NCBI GenBank assembly: GCA_013112715.1
Contig: JABFGB010000004.1
Span: 62,001 to 126,000, forward strand
Reading direction: 5' to 3'
Source of the DNA: Chloroflexota bacterium
GTDB taxonomy: Bacteria > Chloroflexota > Anaerolineae > Aggregatilineales > J027
Length of the DNA: 64,000 nucleotides
In this document: positions 17,537-26,719 of the stretch, in pieces
Layout of the letters: every line of letters starts with the position of its first letter
Numbering within the stretch: position 1 is the stretch's first letter
The notes under the pieces: model-generated
The model's database searches: none
What the model was told of the DNA's origin: nothing
Seen by the model: only the letters and a program-made list of their open reading frames with translations
Translations under genes and position numbers: made by a program

Positions 17537-19465
17537 TCATCCAAACCCTCGGCTGCCACCGCCACCACCACCACGACCACCCCCGCCGCTAAAGCCACCA
17601 CTACCGGAACTCTTGGGGGCGCTGGTCATCGTGCGGGAGGCATCATTGAGCATACGGGTGAGGCCGCTGCTCATGGAGTTTAGCCCCTGTGACATGGATT
17701 GGCTCATATCGTTTAGACCGCCAAAGCCGCCACCCATGTTGTCCATGCCACTCATTGGGGCTGCTTTGCCCATACCTGTCATGGGGGTCGGGTTATGCCG
17801 ATAGCCACGTCCCCAAGGACCACCGACTGAAGTTGGATAATACCAAGTCGGCATGGTGGTCAGCACATTGGCAAATCGTTTAATGATTTCCTGCTCGATG
17901 CCAAACATGACGGCATAGGGAATAAATTGGTCAAATTTGCTGCTGACCTGCTGCATATCGCTGTGTTTTTCGATGTCATCCAGATATTTGCGGAAAGCAC
18001 GCCAATTGGTCGCCGCTTGTGACCCCTTTTGCGTTTTGGCTGGCATAACATCCGCGAACAAAAATGCCGCCGCGCTGCCAATGACTACGCCTACCGCCGG
18101 GGCCATAATCAGGGGGGAAATAAAGCTGAGGCCGTCGGAAAACCATATTCCCAAAAAGCCTAACACCAAACCAATGACCCCCATCGTATACCAGCGTTGG
18201 CGCGTCGAATCGGGGGATTTTTCAAAGTAGCCGCGCTCAATCAACTCTTGATACATGGCTTTTTTGATGCCGGGGATTTTCTTATAGAACTTTTCTTTGA
18301 GGTCAGAGAGTTCAACCTCGTCTTTGGCAAAGTTGTAGCCGAAGATGCCCGACATTAATTCACGTTCATAGTTGGTCAGGGGGGCGGCGAAATTTTTGGT
18401 GTTGTGGAACACAAACTCGGTGCTGCCAAACATGCCAAAAACGCCTTCTTTGTCTTTTTGCTCGATCACCAAGAAGCCGCGTCGCGCCAAATCCACCAAC
18501 GTCGCCATCATATCGCGCATATCGAATTTTTCATCCAGCAGCAAGCCGACCACACCGGGGAGTTCTTCATCGGGCAGTTCGGTCAAATATTCGGGGGCGA
18601 GAAGGGCCTGTGGGTCGCGTCCACGTGTCATAAAACGCACCAACACCAGCGCTACCGTGCCGATGCCGATCAGTGCTCCCAAGATGACCAGAATAAGGGA
18701 AACAATCGGCTGGATATTTTCAACGTAGAAGCGTTCGCGGTCATAGCCGCCCTGCCAATCGGGTTTTTGCATCTGGGGATTATGCGGATACTGCACCCGC
18801 ACTTCCAATTCGTCGCCTTTTTCCATGACACCGGGGGATTGCCATGTAATGGTGCTGCCCTGCACATTTTCCTTCCACGTGTCAGGATAGCTGGCGGTTT
18901 TGTCTATGGGCGTTCCGGCAGGCATATTGACGGTGACGAGGGCCTCATCAATTGGAAATTCTCGATCACCGGGGATGGCGACCCAATACAATTGATCACC
19001 GTCCTCATAGGAACGCAGGCCGCCATAGACGGTATATCGAATATCAATGGTGCGGGTTTGTCCACTTTGGGCTTGGGAACGGAAGAAATATTTGATGGAC
19101 AGCCATTTGCCATCATTGGTCACGCAATAATAGCCCGCCACATCAATGCACCCCGGTGTTAGGGCTGCCCCCGCATCCGACACGGTGACGTTATCAATAT
19201 TTTCGGTGCGATTGAGGGGGATTTCGGCAAAACCAAAACTATAGGGGCCGGTTTCAATATCGAGGACATAACTTTCGGTGACATCGTAGCGATTGGCGGA
19301 GGTGTCCACGTTGTCTATGGTCACATCATATCGCGCCCAACGCAGCGAACGCCCATCGCCCGTGCTAAATGCGGAAAAATTCCGTGCGAATAAGCTAAAC
19401 AATACCCCACCTACAATCAGTAGGGCTATCCCAATTTTTGTACCGTTTTTCATAGTGCCATCCAT
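17537..19465 (-). CDS. DUF2207 domain membrane protein with Gly-rich tail
   Basis: A 642-residue membrane protein of the DUF2207 (YciQ-like) family. An N-terminal membrane segment (about 8-25) is followed by an extracytoplasmic beta-rich DUF2207 domain (about 35-230), a membrane helix near 255-280, a cytoplasmic region, two further helices near 425-470, and a Gly/Ser/Arg tail (SGGGGRGGGGGG) that is common in this family. Function is unknown for the family. The start could also be the ATG four codons in (19453), which gives the more usual MKNGTK N-terminus; neither has a strong ribosome site. It is followed by the zinc-ribbon membrane protein. Confidence 0.8.
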   Translation of the reverse strand: MDGTMKNGTKIGIALLIVGGVLFSLFARNFSAFSTGDGRSLRWARYDVTIDNVDTSANRYDVTESYVLDIETGPYSFGFAEIPLNRTENIDNVTVSDAGAALTPGCIDVAGYYCVTNDGKWLSIKYFFRSQAQSGQTRTIDIRYTVYGGLRSYEDGDQLYWVAIPGDREFPIDEALVTVNMPAGTPIDKTASYPDTWKENVQGSTITWQSPGVMEKGDELEVRVQYPHNPQMQKPDWQGGYDRERFYVENIQPIVSLILVILGALIGIGTVALVLVRFMTRGRDPQALLAPEYLTELPDEELPGVVGLLLDEKFDMRDMMATLVDLARRGFLVIEQKDKEGVFGMFGSTEFVFHNTKNFAAPLTNYERELMSGIFGYNFAKDEVELSDLKEKFYKKIPGIKKAMYQELIERGYFEKSPDSTRQRWYTMGVIGLVLGFLGIWFSDGLSFISPLIMAPAVGVVIGSAAAFLFADVMPAKTQKGSQAATNWRAFRKYLDDIEKHSDMQQVSSKFDQFIPYAVMFGIEQEIIKRFANVLTTMPTWYYPTSVGGPWGRGYRHNPTPMTGMGKAAPMSGMDNMGGGFGGLNDMSQSMSQGLNSMSSGLTRMLNDASRTMTSAPKSSGSGGFSGGGGRGGGGGGSRGFG

Positions 19466-19558
19466 TGGATTGAATAAGGGCCGTTTTTAATTATAGCAGA
19501 GGCATGGGGGATGGATGCGGCGCGGCCTGCCCTAAAATATGGGGGTTATGGATGAAAT

Positions 19559-19579
19559 GGGGATGAAATTACCATCCCC
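19559..19579 (-). terminator. Weak hairpin at the hybrid kinase stop
   Basis: GGGGATG and CATCCCC (seven pairs, seven-base loop) overlap the kinase stop codon by one base. The following minus-strand bases are ATTTCAT, so the T run is poor. It may end the kinase transcript or only protect its 3' end. Confidence 0.4.
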
Positions 19580-22326
19580 TATCCGTAAGCGTTGACCAAA
19601 TCAAGTACCTGCTTGAGCAATTCTTCGCGGCGATACTGGCCTTTTTGGATGACTTTCTGAACATAGCCGTTCAACCGCTGGCGATCATCGCTGCTGAGGT
19701 CTAGAGCGGTGACAACCACAATGGGAATGCGCCGCCATTCCTCGTGTTCACGTATGGCCTCGATAAATTGGAAACCGTCCATTTCCGGCATCATCAAATC
19801 CAGCACAATTACGGCGGGGCGATTTTCTGCCATGACTTGTAAGGCCACCTTGCCATTTTCGGCCTCACTAACACGCCAGCCTTCGCTCTCCAAAATTTCG
19901 CGTACCATCGTGCGGGTCGAGGTGTCGTCTTCGACCACCATAACCGGGCAGGGGGGATTTTCGCAGCTATATTTTCGCAGCGTCTTGAGCAGGATTTCTG
20001 CGCGTAACGGCTTAGTGATGTAATCGGATGCCCCCAGCGTAAAGCCGATTTTGCGGTCATCCACGATTGTGACCATCACAACGGGGATATGGCCGATTTC
20101 GGGGTCGGCTTTGAGCAGGGCCAAAACCCCCCAGCCATCAATATCCGGCATCATCACGTCGAGGGTAATGACCGTCGGGTGTAGCTCCCTCGCCAAGCGG
20201 AGGCCCTCGCGTCCACCAGAGGCCGTTACGACCTTGAAGCCTTCTTTGGTGAGATAATGCTCCATCATCTCACGCACGGCAGAATCATCATCAATCACCA
20301 AGATGGTCACATTCTTGGTCGCGCTTGCTGATGGAGTCTCTACTGGAAGTGGTATCGGGGCAGGCGCTTCTTGAATAGGGGTAGGTGGTTTGACGGTTGG
20401 ATCCACCACGCGGCGTGGAAGGGTAACGGTAAAGGTTGACCCCTTGCCCAATTCGCTTTCGACCTTGACGTCCCCGCCCATCATCAGGCTGAAATGACGG
20501 CAAATTGCCAACCCCAAGCCTGTACCGCCATATTTGCGTGTGGTCGAGGAGTCGGCCTGTGTAAATTCTTTAAATACGTTGTCAATCTGGCTGGGTGCAA
20601 TGCCGATACCGGTGTCTTCGACTTGGAACACCAGATATTCCATGCCATGTGTATAGCGGCTGGCCGCGCTGAGGGTGATTTTGCCGTTCTGGGTAAATTT
20701 GGCCGCGTTACTCACTAGGTTGGAGAGGACTTGGCGTACTTTGGTCAGGTCGGCGTGCATTGCGCCTAAATTGGTGGAATATTGCACCACCTCTAGGACG
20801 TTATTGTTCTTTTCGACCAACGGGCGGCCTGTATTGGCAACGGTTTCCAGCAGTTCTGTCACCGAGAAGGTTTCCAGATAAAGCTCCATCTTGCCAGCCT
20901 CAATTTTACTGAGGTCAAGCACGTCATTAATTAGCCCCAACAGATGCTGGCCGTTGTCAATCACACGCTGCATCCGGTCTTGCTGCTGCTCCGTGACCGG
21001 GCCATATTTGCTGGCTAACATCAGGCCCGTATAACCCAAAATGGCATTCAGTGGGGTACGCAGTTCGTGGCTCATATTGGCAAGGAAGGTGCTCTTGGCC
21101 CGATTCGCTTCTAGGGCACGATCACGAGTCAGCATCAATTCGGTAGCGATGTTGTTAAAGGAGTTGGCAACTTGCGCCAATTCGTCATGATTGTCAAGTT
21201 TGAAGGTGTCGCTGGTATCGCCACTAATCATGCGTTTCGAGGTATAGTCCAAAGCCGCGATGGTTTTCTTGACCGCCAGATAAAAGCCAATAAATAAATA
21301 GACGGTGATCGCTAACCCCACCAACGCTACGGCAATAACAGCGTTCCGGCGCATCGCAAACTCATCAATGCGTTCTTGTAATAAGTTGTCCAATTCAGGC
21401 GAAACTTGGGTATAGAAACGAAAGTTTTCGTCAATTGCCTCAGTTGAAAGCTCATAGAAGCGGTCTGAGTCCAACGTTATGGTTGCGTTTTCCTCGCGTA
21501 CTACCCGTAAAAATACGCCATTGATCGTCTGTAAATATTGCTTGATGGTATTGTTATGGCGCTCAACATCGTCCGCTAAGGCATTTTCTACATCGGAGTC
21601 GGCCCCAAAGACATAATCAAATCCTTTAAGATTGCTTTTTAAATTCGACTCCACAAGGCCGGAAAATAGTTCAAGGCGAGTTTGCTCGGCGGGGGTAATT
21701 TCGTCTTTGGTAGTGATGACTAAACTATAATTGCGAATTTGGCTGAGGAATTGGGTTCGCATGGGCAGCCGAGTGATGAGCGTATCCATCAAATAATAAC
21801 TTTCGATACGTGGGTCTAAAATCAGGTTGGAGTTATTCCCCACGACGGTGATGAGATCAAGAATTTCGTCTACCAATACATCGTGACCATCAATACTTCG
21901 TTCGGCGCTCAATTCATAAAAATTGACCTTTAGACGTGCCCATGAGGTTTTGAAATCTTCCCAATATTCGGTAGCCCCGAGCGTCTTGCCCAATCTTGCG
22001 TCTATTTTGTCTACCGCTTGAATATCGAGGTCTATTTCCGCTTGCTTGGCTTCCAACTCATCTTGATATTCCGTCTGCCCACTTAGATAAATGGTAGCAA
22101 GTGCAGCGTGCTGCTGGATATGTTGTAAGAGCGTCAGTACAGGTTCGTTATATTCCAGCCCCACCTGCTCCTTGTTTGCGAAATCAATGTCTTTGTTAAT
22201 TTGTTTGAGATACTGGTTTAAGCTAAAGACTAATGGTAGCAGCAAAAGCAATCCGATGAGTGAAAACTTGGCGGGGTACTTAAGCCGATTCATCAGCTTG
22301 ATGGCAGGGGCAAAAAATGCGTTCAT
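19579..22326 (-). CDS. Hybrid sensor histidine kinase with two receiver domains
   Basis: A 915-residue membrane kinase. Membrane helix 1 is at about 21-38, a helical extracytoplasmic sensor at 39-328, helix 2 at 329-351 and HAMP at 352-405. The phosphoacceptor is His420 in ANMSHELRTPLNAILGY, followed by an HATPase domain (about 520-645) with DTGIGI and GTGLGL boxes. A Pro-rich linker leads to two CheY-like receivers: about 667-785 (phosphoacceptor in TLDVMMPD) and 793-912 (VLDLMMPE). There is no HPt domain and no separate regulator next to it, so the receivers probably pass signal through phosphorelay partners elsewhere. The input ligand is unknown. Confidence 0.92.
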   Translation of the reverse strand: MNAFFAPAIKLMNRLKYPAKFSLIGLLLLLPLVFSLNQYLKQINKDIDFANKEQVGLEYNEPVLTLLQHIQQHAALATIYLSGQTEYQDELEAKQAEIDLDIQAVDKIDARLGKTLGATEYWEDFKTSWARLKVNFYELSAERSIDGHDVLVDEILDLITVVGNNSNLILDPRIESYYLMDTLITRLPMRTQFLSQIRNYSLVITTKDEITPAEQTRLELFSGLVESNLKSNLKGFDYVFGADSDVENALADDVERHNNTIKQYLQTINGVFLRVVREENATITLDSDRFYELSTEAIDENFRFYTQVSPELDNLLQERIDEFAMRRNAVIAVALVGLAITVYLFIGFYLAVKKTIAALDYTSKRMISGDTSDTFKLDNHDELAQVANSFNNIATELMLTRDRALEANRAKSTFLANMSHELRTPLNAILGYTGLMLASKYGPVTEQQQDRMQRVIDNGQHLLGLINDVLDLSKIEAGKMELYLETFSVTELLETVANTGRPLVEKNNNVLEVVQYSTNLGAMHADLTKVRQVLSNLVSNAAKFTQNGKITLSAASRYTHGMEYLVFQVEDTGIGIAPSQIDNVFKEFTQADSSTTRKYGGTGLGLAICRHFSLMMGGDVKVESELGKGSTFTVTLPRRVVDPTVKPPTPIQEAPAPIPLPVETPSASATKNVTILVIDDDSAVREMMEHYLTKEGFKVVTASGGREGLRLARELHPTVITLDVMMPDIDGWGVLALLKADPEIGHIPVVMVTIVDDRKIGFTLGASDYITKPLRAEILLKTLRKYSCENPPCPVMVVEDDTSTRTMVREILESEGWRVSEAENGKVALQVMAENRPAVIVLDLMMPEMDGFQFIEAIREHEEWRRIPIVVVTALDLSSDDRQRLNGYVQKVIQKGQYRREELLKQVLDLVNAYG

Positions 22327-22521
22327 ACTAGGGTTTATGTCCTTTGCTCAAAAGCGGAACAAGTAGAGGGTTCGTGCTTTTGAGGAACTTTCGATGGATT
22401 TTTTCAGTTTACATCGTGCAAGCTGTTTGGGAAATATCATAGTTCATTTGGCAAGCGTGATGCTATAATTTTGTCGCTAAAATTCGTAAATTCATGGTAT
22501 TTTCGTCTAATGGGAGGCCCG

Positions 22522-22839
22522 GTGGTCAAACTGGTATTATTGTTTAAACATCCACGTGATGAAAACGCCTTTGAAGAAGGGTATGTGCGTACTCTGCCTC
22601 TGCTTGAAAAAATGCCGGGTATTCTTCGCCGTCAGGCCAATACTGTGCTTGGTGGGCCGTTTGGGGCATCTCCCTACTACCGCATCCTCGAATTCTATTT
22701 TGACAGCTACGAAAAAATGGATGCTGCGATGACTTCGCCGCAAGGGGCTGCCGCTGGACGTGCTTTAATGGAATATGCGGGAAATATTGTGGAGTTGGTA
22801 TTTGCAGATGTATTTGAAGACAACACGCCGCTGAATTAA
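22522..22839 (+). CDS. EthD-family protein
   Basis: About 105 residues from GTG 22522, which follows GGGAGG by four bases and gives the family-typical VKLVLLFKHP start; the longer frame from ATG 22471 adds 17 residues with no family match. It is a single dimeric alpha/beta barrel (ferredoxin-like) domain of the EthD type, with an FEEGYVRTLPLLEKMPG helix and a YYRILEFYFDSYEKMDAAM strand-helix. Members of this family are small degradation-pathway accessory proteins or isomerase-like enzymes; the ligand is unknown. It is monocistronic, convergent with fabH, and the terminator between them faces fabH. Confidence 0.75.
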   Translation: MVKLVLLFKHPRDENAFEEGYVRTLPLLEKMPGILRRQANTVLGGPFGASPYYRILEFYFDSYEKMDAAMTSPQGAAAGRALMEYAGNIVELVFADVFEDNTPLN

Positions 22840-22851
22840 ACAAAGCTGAAT

Positions 22852-22888
22852 AAAACAAAAAGGGGTAGGCCATCGCAGAACCCACCCC
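22852..22888 (-). terminator. Rho-independent terminator after fabH
   Basis: Minus-strand RNA pairs GGGGUGGG with CCUACCCC (eight pairs, one G-U; loop of 11) followed by UUUUUGUUUU. It lies 28 bases after the fabH stop and ends the sigma - membrane protein - fabH operon. Confidence 0.85.
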
Positions 22889-22916
22889 GTTCCAAAATCA
22901 AGTTTTGGTGATCGGC

Positions 22917-24053
22917 CTATTTACGCTTGCGGCTCTTATGACGCCATGTATAGAGAGGCAATAAGGCAGCCTGCACCCCATCCAATACTCGATTTTGCGC
23001 TTTCTTGGCAAGATAGGCGGCCCGTCCAGCGGAAAACAGTGTATGGGCTGGACTAATCTCCCCTTCACCCATCTGCACGACAGCGGCGGCCCATGTCAAC
23101 CCTGCGCCAAAAGCCACCATCGCCACCTTATCCCCCGGTTTTAGGCGACCCTCTTCAATCGCCTCCACCATCGCTAGCGGCACCGATGCGGCGGACGTAT
23201 TGCCATATTTATGGACATTGACATAAAACTTGTCCAGCGGTTGCCGCAGTAATTTGGCTCCCGCTTCGATAATGCGGGCGTTGGCTTGATGCGGAATGAA
23301 TAAGGTGATGTCGTCGGGGAGCAAACCGGCTTGGGCCACTACACGCTTCAGTGAACCAGCGACGGTGCGAGTCGCAAATTTGAACACCGTTTGCCCGTCC
23401 ATTCGAATGAAATTCTCGCGCTTTTCTACGCCTTCGTAGTCAATCGGCTTGGTGCTGCCCGCAGCGGGTACAATGAGCGCCTCGGCCCCTGACCCATCTG
23501 AGCCAAGTTCAAATGCCAGCACCCCGCTCGGTTGGTCGGTGGCAGTCAGCACAACGGCGGCGGCGGCATCCCCAAACAAAACACAGGTGGTGCGATCCGT
23601 GTAATCGAGAGCAAAGGAAATAATTTCGACCCCCACGACCAAAATGTTGTTGTAGCCACCCGCTTTGATGAACTGGTCGGCAGTGGTGAGGGCATAGACC
23701 CAGCCCGAACAGCCTGCCCCCAGTTGGAAGGCACCGCATTCCGCACCGAGCAAGTGTTGGATTTGGCTAGAAACGGGCGGCAATAAATAGTCTGGTGAAG
23801 AAGTGGCAACAATTATTAAGTCAAGGTCTTTGGCGGTCAGCCCTGCCATTTCAATCGCAGGGATTGAGGCGGCAACGGCCATGCTGGAATTGGTATCTTT
23901 TTCGGTACGGATATGGCGTTCTTTGATCCCGGTACGTTGGGTAATCCATTCATCGCTCGTATCCACCATTTTTTCGAGGTCGGCGTTGGTTAACACTCGC
24001 TCAGGGACGTACTTCCCCCAGCCCGCAATTTTGGCATAACGTTCCTGCGGCAT
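22917..24053 (-). CDS. fabH: 3-oxoacyl-ACP synthase III
   Basis: A 378-residue thiolase-fold enzyme that joins acetyl-CoA or another acyl-CoA to malonyl-ACP to begin fatty-acid synthesis. The catalytic Cys is in GAGCSGWVYAL, the His in IPHQANARI and the Asn in YGNTSAASVP, so the triad is complete. The N-terminal half starts with the usual GWGKYVPERVLTN and the TDEWI-like TSDEWITQRTGI motif. The protein has about 50 extra residues at the C-terminus (from PAHTLFSAGRA on), basic and ending RHKSRKRK, which normal FabH of about 325 residues lacks. It is third in an operon led by an ECF sigma factor, with 56 bases between it and the preceding gene. Confidence 0.88.
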   Translation of the reverse strand: MPQERYAKIAGWGKYVPERVLTNADLEKMVDTSDEWITQRTGIKERHIRTEKDTNSSMAVAASIPAIEMAGLTAKDLDLIIVATSSPDYLLPPVSSQIQHLLGAECGAFQLGAGCSGWVYALTTADQFIKAGGYNNILVVGVEIISFALDYTDRTTCVLFGDAAAAVVLTATDQPSGVLAFELGSDGSGAEALIVPAAGSTKPIDYEGVEKRENFIRMDGQTVFKFATRTVAGSLKRVVAQAGLLPDDITLFIPHQANARIIEAGAKLLRQPLDKFYVNVHKYGNTSAASVPLAMVEAIEEGRLKPGDKVAMVAFGAGLTWAAAVVQMGEGEISPAHTLFSAGRAAYLAKKAQNRVLDGVQAALLPLYTWRHKSRKRK

Positions 24054-24109
24054 AAAACGTCGGCTTCCTTTCAGAACTCACCTAATGGGGATTATTTAAT
24101 TTTCAGGTT

Positions 24110-24556
24110 CTAGGCGCTACGTTCTGAGGAGGACAATGTTGGCAATAAATCACCAGCAGCCTTGACCACGCTCTGAATGTTGACACCCCGACCCCGCGTA
24201 ACAATCCAGTATATCCCGGCTGTCAAGGTGAGTCCACCCAGTAATTGCATGTGGGGGGACAGATGACGCAGGCGTTCCAGTCGCCATGCCATGAGGCGGT
24301 CAAACATATTGTGGTCATGTTCGCCAACGAGTTGGGCATACAGGGCCGCGACAAAGGCTTCGGAGGGTTCAACTTCCGGCATTGCCATTTGGATTTGTTC
24401 GGCGATATGAATCAGATTTTTGACATACAAATCGCCGGTTAAACCATAACGGGTCAAGAGGGCCGTAGTGCTGACGACGCCTTTTAATAAACCATCAGCA
24501 TGATCGGCTAGAAGATTTTGGAGGATAATTTCGTATTGGCTGTTGCTTGCGTTCAC
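24110..24556 (-). CDS. Hypothetical protein with one C-terminal membrane segment (possible sigma-factor partner)
   Basis: A 148-residue protein I cannot assign. Residues 1-95 are soluble and helical; a membrane segment lies at about 101-121 (MQLLGGLTLTAGIYWIVTRG); the tail is short and polar. It starts 23 bases after the stop of the ECF sigma gene, the place where membrane anti-sigma factors are usually found, so a partner role for the sigma factor is a reasonable guess. It lacks the zinc-binding HxxxCxxC motif of ZAS-type anti-sigma factors. It may instead be an unrelated membrane protein. Confidence 0.55.
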   Translation of the reverse strand: MNASNSQYEIILQNLLADHADGLLKGVVSTTALLTRYGLTGDLYVKNLIHIAEQIQMAMPEVEPSEAFVAALYAQLVGEHDHNMFDRLMAWRLERLRHLSPHMQLLGGLTLTAGIYWIVTRGRGVNIQSVVKAAGDLLPTLSSSERSA

Positions 24557-24579
24557 CGCGTATTCCTTAAAAACTTGTG

Positions 24580-25221
24580 TCAGGCGTTGTTTTTTCTGAC
24601 CCGACGTTTCCGTTTGACTTCCTCAGCAACCCTTCCAAACGAAATCCCTTTAGCGGTCAAATCGTCATGCAGGGTGGACAAAGTGCGATGATAGAGTGAT
24701 TTAATCGCGCCCTCAGTGCGGTTCATAATCTCGCCAATTTCTTGATTCGACATGCGCTCGACGAATTTGAGGAAGATCAATTGTTGGCGTTCTTCCGGTA
24801 GGCGTCGAATGCTTGCCAACAGGAATTCTTGTTCTTCCTTGTGTTCGGTCAAGATATCCGGCGCGTCGGTCAAAATCTTGTTCGCCAAAAATTCATCAAG
24901 AGGGATAACTTTGTGCCGATCATTGTCTCGATGCCAATTGGCGACCAAATTATGCGCGATACGATAGAGCCATGCCGAAAAGGGCACACCGCGATCATCA
25001 TAATTTTCGATATGTGCCATGGCCCGAATGAACACCCGTGCCGTCAAATCTTCGGCATCTTCGTGGCTGCCCATGCGATAATAGAAATAGTTGTAAATGC
25101 GCTTGACGTAGCGTTGATACAACTCGCCAAAGGCTAATTTATCTTCGGCGGCGAGGGCAACCAGTTCGCTTTCTTCGGCGCTGGCATAATCGAAGTCTGG
25201 TGGGCGCGTATCATTCTTCAT
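24580..25221 (-). CDS. RNA polymerase ECF-type sigma factor
   Basis: A sigma-70 family ECF factor of about 213 residues. Region 2 reads RYVKRIYNYFYYRMGSHEDA and continues with DLTARVFIRAM and PFSAWLYRIAHN; region 4 reads RRLPEERQQLIFLKF and RMSNQEIGEIMNRTEGAIKS (HTH). I start it at ATG 25221 (MKNDTRPP); the alternative GTG at 25236 sits directly on the GGAGAGG ribosome-site-like bases. The leader before it (25242-25259) can fold a CCCGCA/TGCGGG hairpin. It is first in an operon with a membrane protein and fabH, which suggests envelope or lipid control, though this is inferred. Confidence 0.88.
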   Translation of the reverse strand: MKNDTRPPDFDYASAEESELVALAAEDKLAFGELYQRYVKRIYNYFYYRMGSHEDAEDLTARVFIRAMAHIENYDDRGVPFSAWLYRIAHNLVANWHRDNDRHKVIPLDEFLANKILTDAPDILTEHKEEQEFLLASIRRLPEERQQLIFLKFVERMSNQEIGEIMNRTEGAIKSLYHRTLSTLHDDLTAKGISFGRVAEEVKRKRRVRKNNA

Positions 25222-25356
25222 CAAAAAAGGAAACACCTCTCCCCGCAGGAAGTTGCGGGTCTACAAGCAACGAGGGCGAAGTTTAACGAAATTTTTCTGG
25301 CTGTCAATGCGAACCCCTCACAAATCGCTGTCAGGTAAGGGGCGTAAAACCACTGC

Positions 25357-25385
25357 TTGACGCGAGACAACCCATTATGGATAAT
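25357..25385 (+). promoter_or_regulatory. Sigma-70-type promoter for the mur-like operon
   Basis: TTGACG (25357-25362) and GATAAT (25380-25385) are separated by 17 bases, a near-ideal housekeeping promoter, about 35 bases upstream of the MurA-like start. It drives the plus-strand cluster that runs to about 31605. Confidence 0.75.
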
Positions 25386-25426
25386 CCGATTCGATTTTAT
25401 ACCCAAAATGGATTGAAGGGTGTTTC

Positions 25427-26719
25427 ATGCGACTGACTATTGAGGGCCAAGCGCCGCTGCATGGTGATTATCACCCCTCCGGCAACAGCAACGCCGCCAT
25501 TGCAACCTTAGCTGCGTCCTTATTGACTGATGCCCCTGTTATTTTACGCCGTGTTCCGAATGCCCAAAACGTGGCGAACGTCTTGGAAATCGCGCGACAG
25601 CTTGGCGCAAGCGTAACCGAAATTGAACCCGGCACGCTGCAAATTCAGACCCCACATGTCAAAAGCCGGGTGCTTGACCTGACCACGACCCGCCGCGCTC
25701 CCGCCAGTATGTTATTTCTCGCGCCGATGATTGCCCGTCGGCGGCATGTGCGGATTGAATGGGCTGAGTCGCTCAGTCGGATCCGCACCCATATGACGGC
25801 ACTGCGTGATCTGGGCCAAGAAATCGAAATTGATGGCACGGCAGTCAATATTACCGCCGTCGAGTGGGAGTCCAAGTCTATTTTATTGACTGAAATGAGC
25901 GTGACCGCGACGGCGCTTGCCTGTATGTTGGCGGCGGCACTGGGCAAACAAACCACGATTTATAATGCCGCCTCCGAACCACATCTTCGCACCTTACAGC
26001 ATCAGTTGGTGCAGATGGGGGCAAAAATCGAGGGTATTGGATCGAATTTGCTGACTATTTACGGCGTCGGCGAGGGCTTCACGGGTACAACGATTGATCT
26101 GCCCTCTGATCATATTGAAATCGCCAGTATCGCCGCGATTGCCGCCATGACCGAGGGGCACATCACCATTCACGATGTTCACCCGCCTGACCTGCAAATG
26201 ATTCTCAAAGGCTATGAGCGGCTTGGCCTGAATTTTTATCTGGAAGCGCCGAAAAATGGCAATGGCAAACACATTTTGCACATCCCCGAACAGCAAAATA
26301 TGCGGGTGGCGCGGCTGGCCGACGAAACCGATGTTTCCCTTGATACCGCCCCTTGGCCCGGTTTCCCCTCCGACCTTGTGGCGATGGCAGCGGTTTTGGC
26401 GACCCAGACACGCGGTACAACCCTGATTCACGAAAAACTATATGACAACCGCCTGTTGTTTACCGATAAATTAAAGGGTATGGGCGCTCAAATTTTGCTG
26501 TGTGACCCCCACCGCGCCATTGTTATCGGCAAGAGCCAATTACGCGCGGAATATATTGATTCGCCGGATGTGCGGACGGGTTTGGGCCTGTTTGCGGCGA
26601 CGCTGTGTGCCGAGGGTAAATCCACCATTGATAACGCAGAGTTGATGAACTACGTCTTTGAAAATGTCGTGCAAAAACTGACTGCGCTCGGCGCTCAAAT
26701 TCAGGTGGCCGACATATGA
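25427..26719 (+). CDS. MurA-like (UDP-GlcNAc enolpyruvyl transferase family) protein lacking the catalytic Lys and Cys
   Basis: A 430-residue protein of the EPSP-synthase/MurA fold, the family that adds enolpyruvate to UDP-GlcNAc. Several MurA features remain: the TTRRAPASMLFLAPMIAR segment, GFPSD at about 313-317 (the Asp305 position), YDNRLLF at 339-345 and DVRTGL at 381-386. The two signature catalytic places are changed: the SGAKNAA loop of MurA reads SGNSNAA here (residue 21 is Ser, where Lys22 should be), and the Cys115 loop reads EWAESLSRIRTH (111-122) with no Cys. It may be an inactive or altered-function paralogue, so I do not assign the symbol murA. The next gene overlaps it by ATGA. 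Confidence 0.75.
   Translation: MRLTIEGQAPLHGDYHPSGNSNAAIATLAASLLTDAPVILRRVPNAQNVANVLEIARQLGASVTEIEPGTLQIQTPHVKSRVLDLTTTRRAPASMLFLAPMIARRRHVRIEWAESLSRIRTHMTALRDLGQEIEIDGTAVNITAVEWESKSILLTEMSVTATALACMLAAALGKQTTIYNAASEPHLRTLQHQLVQMGAKIEGIGSNLLTIYGVGEGFTGTTIDLPSDHIEIASIAAIAAMTEGHITIHDVHPPDLQMILKGYERLGLNFYLEAPKNGNGKHILHIPEQQNMRVARLADETDVSLDTAPWPGFPSDLVAMAAVLATQTRGTTLIHEKLYDNRLLFTDKLKGMGAQILLCDPHRAIVIGKSQLRAEYIDSPDVRTGLGLFAATLCAEGKSTIDNAELMNYVFENVVQKLTALGAQIQVADI

Noticed and set aside
18404..19162. Plus-strand frame of 252 codons within the DUF2207 gene
   Set aside because: It is a long antisense shadow; the minus-strand frame has a coherent domain plan and membrane segments.
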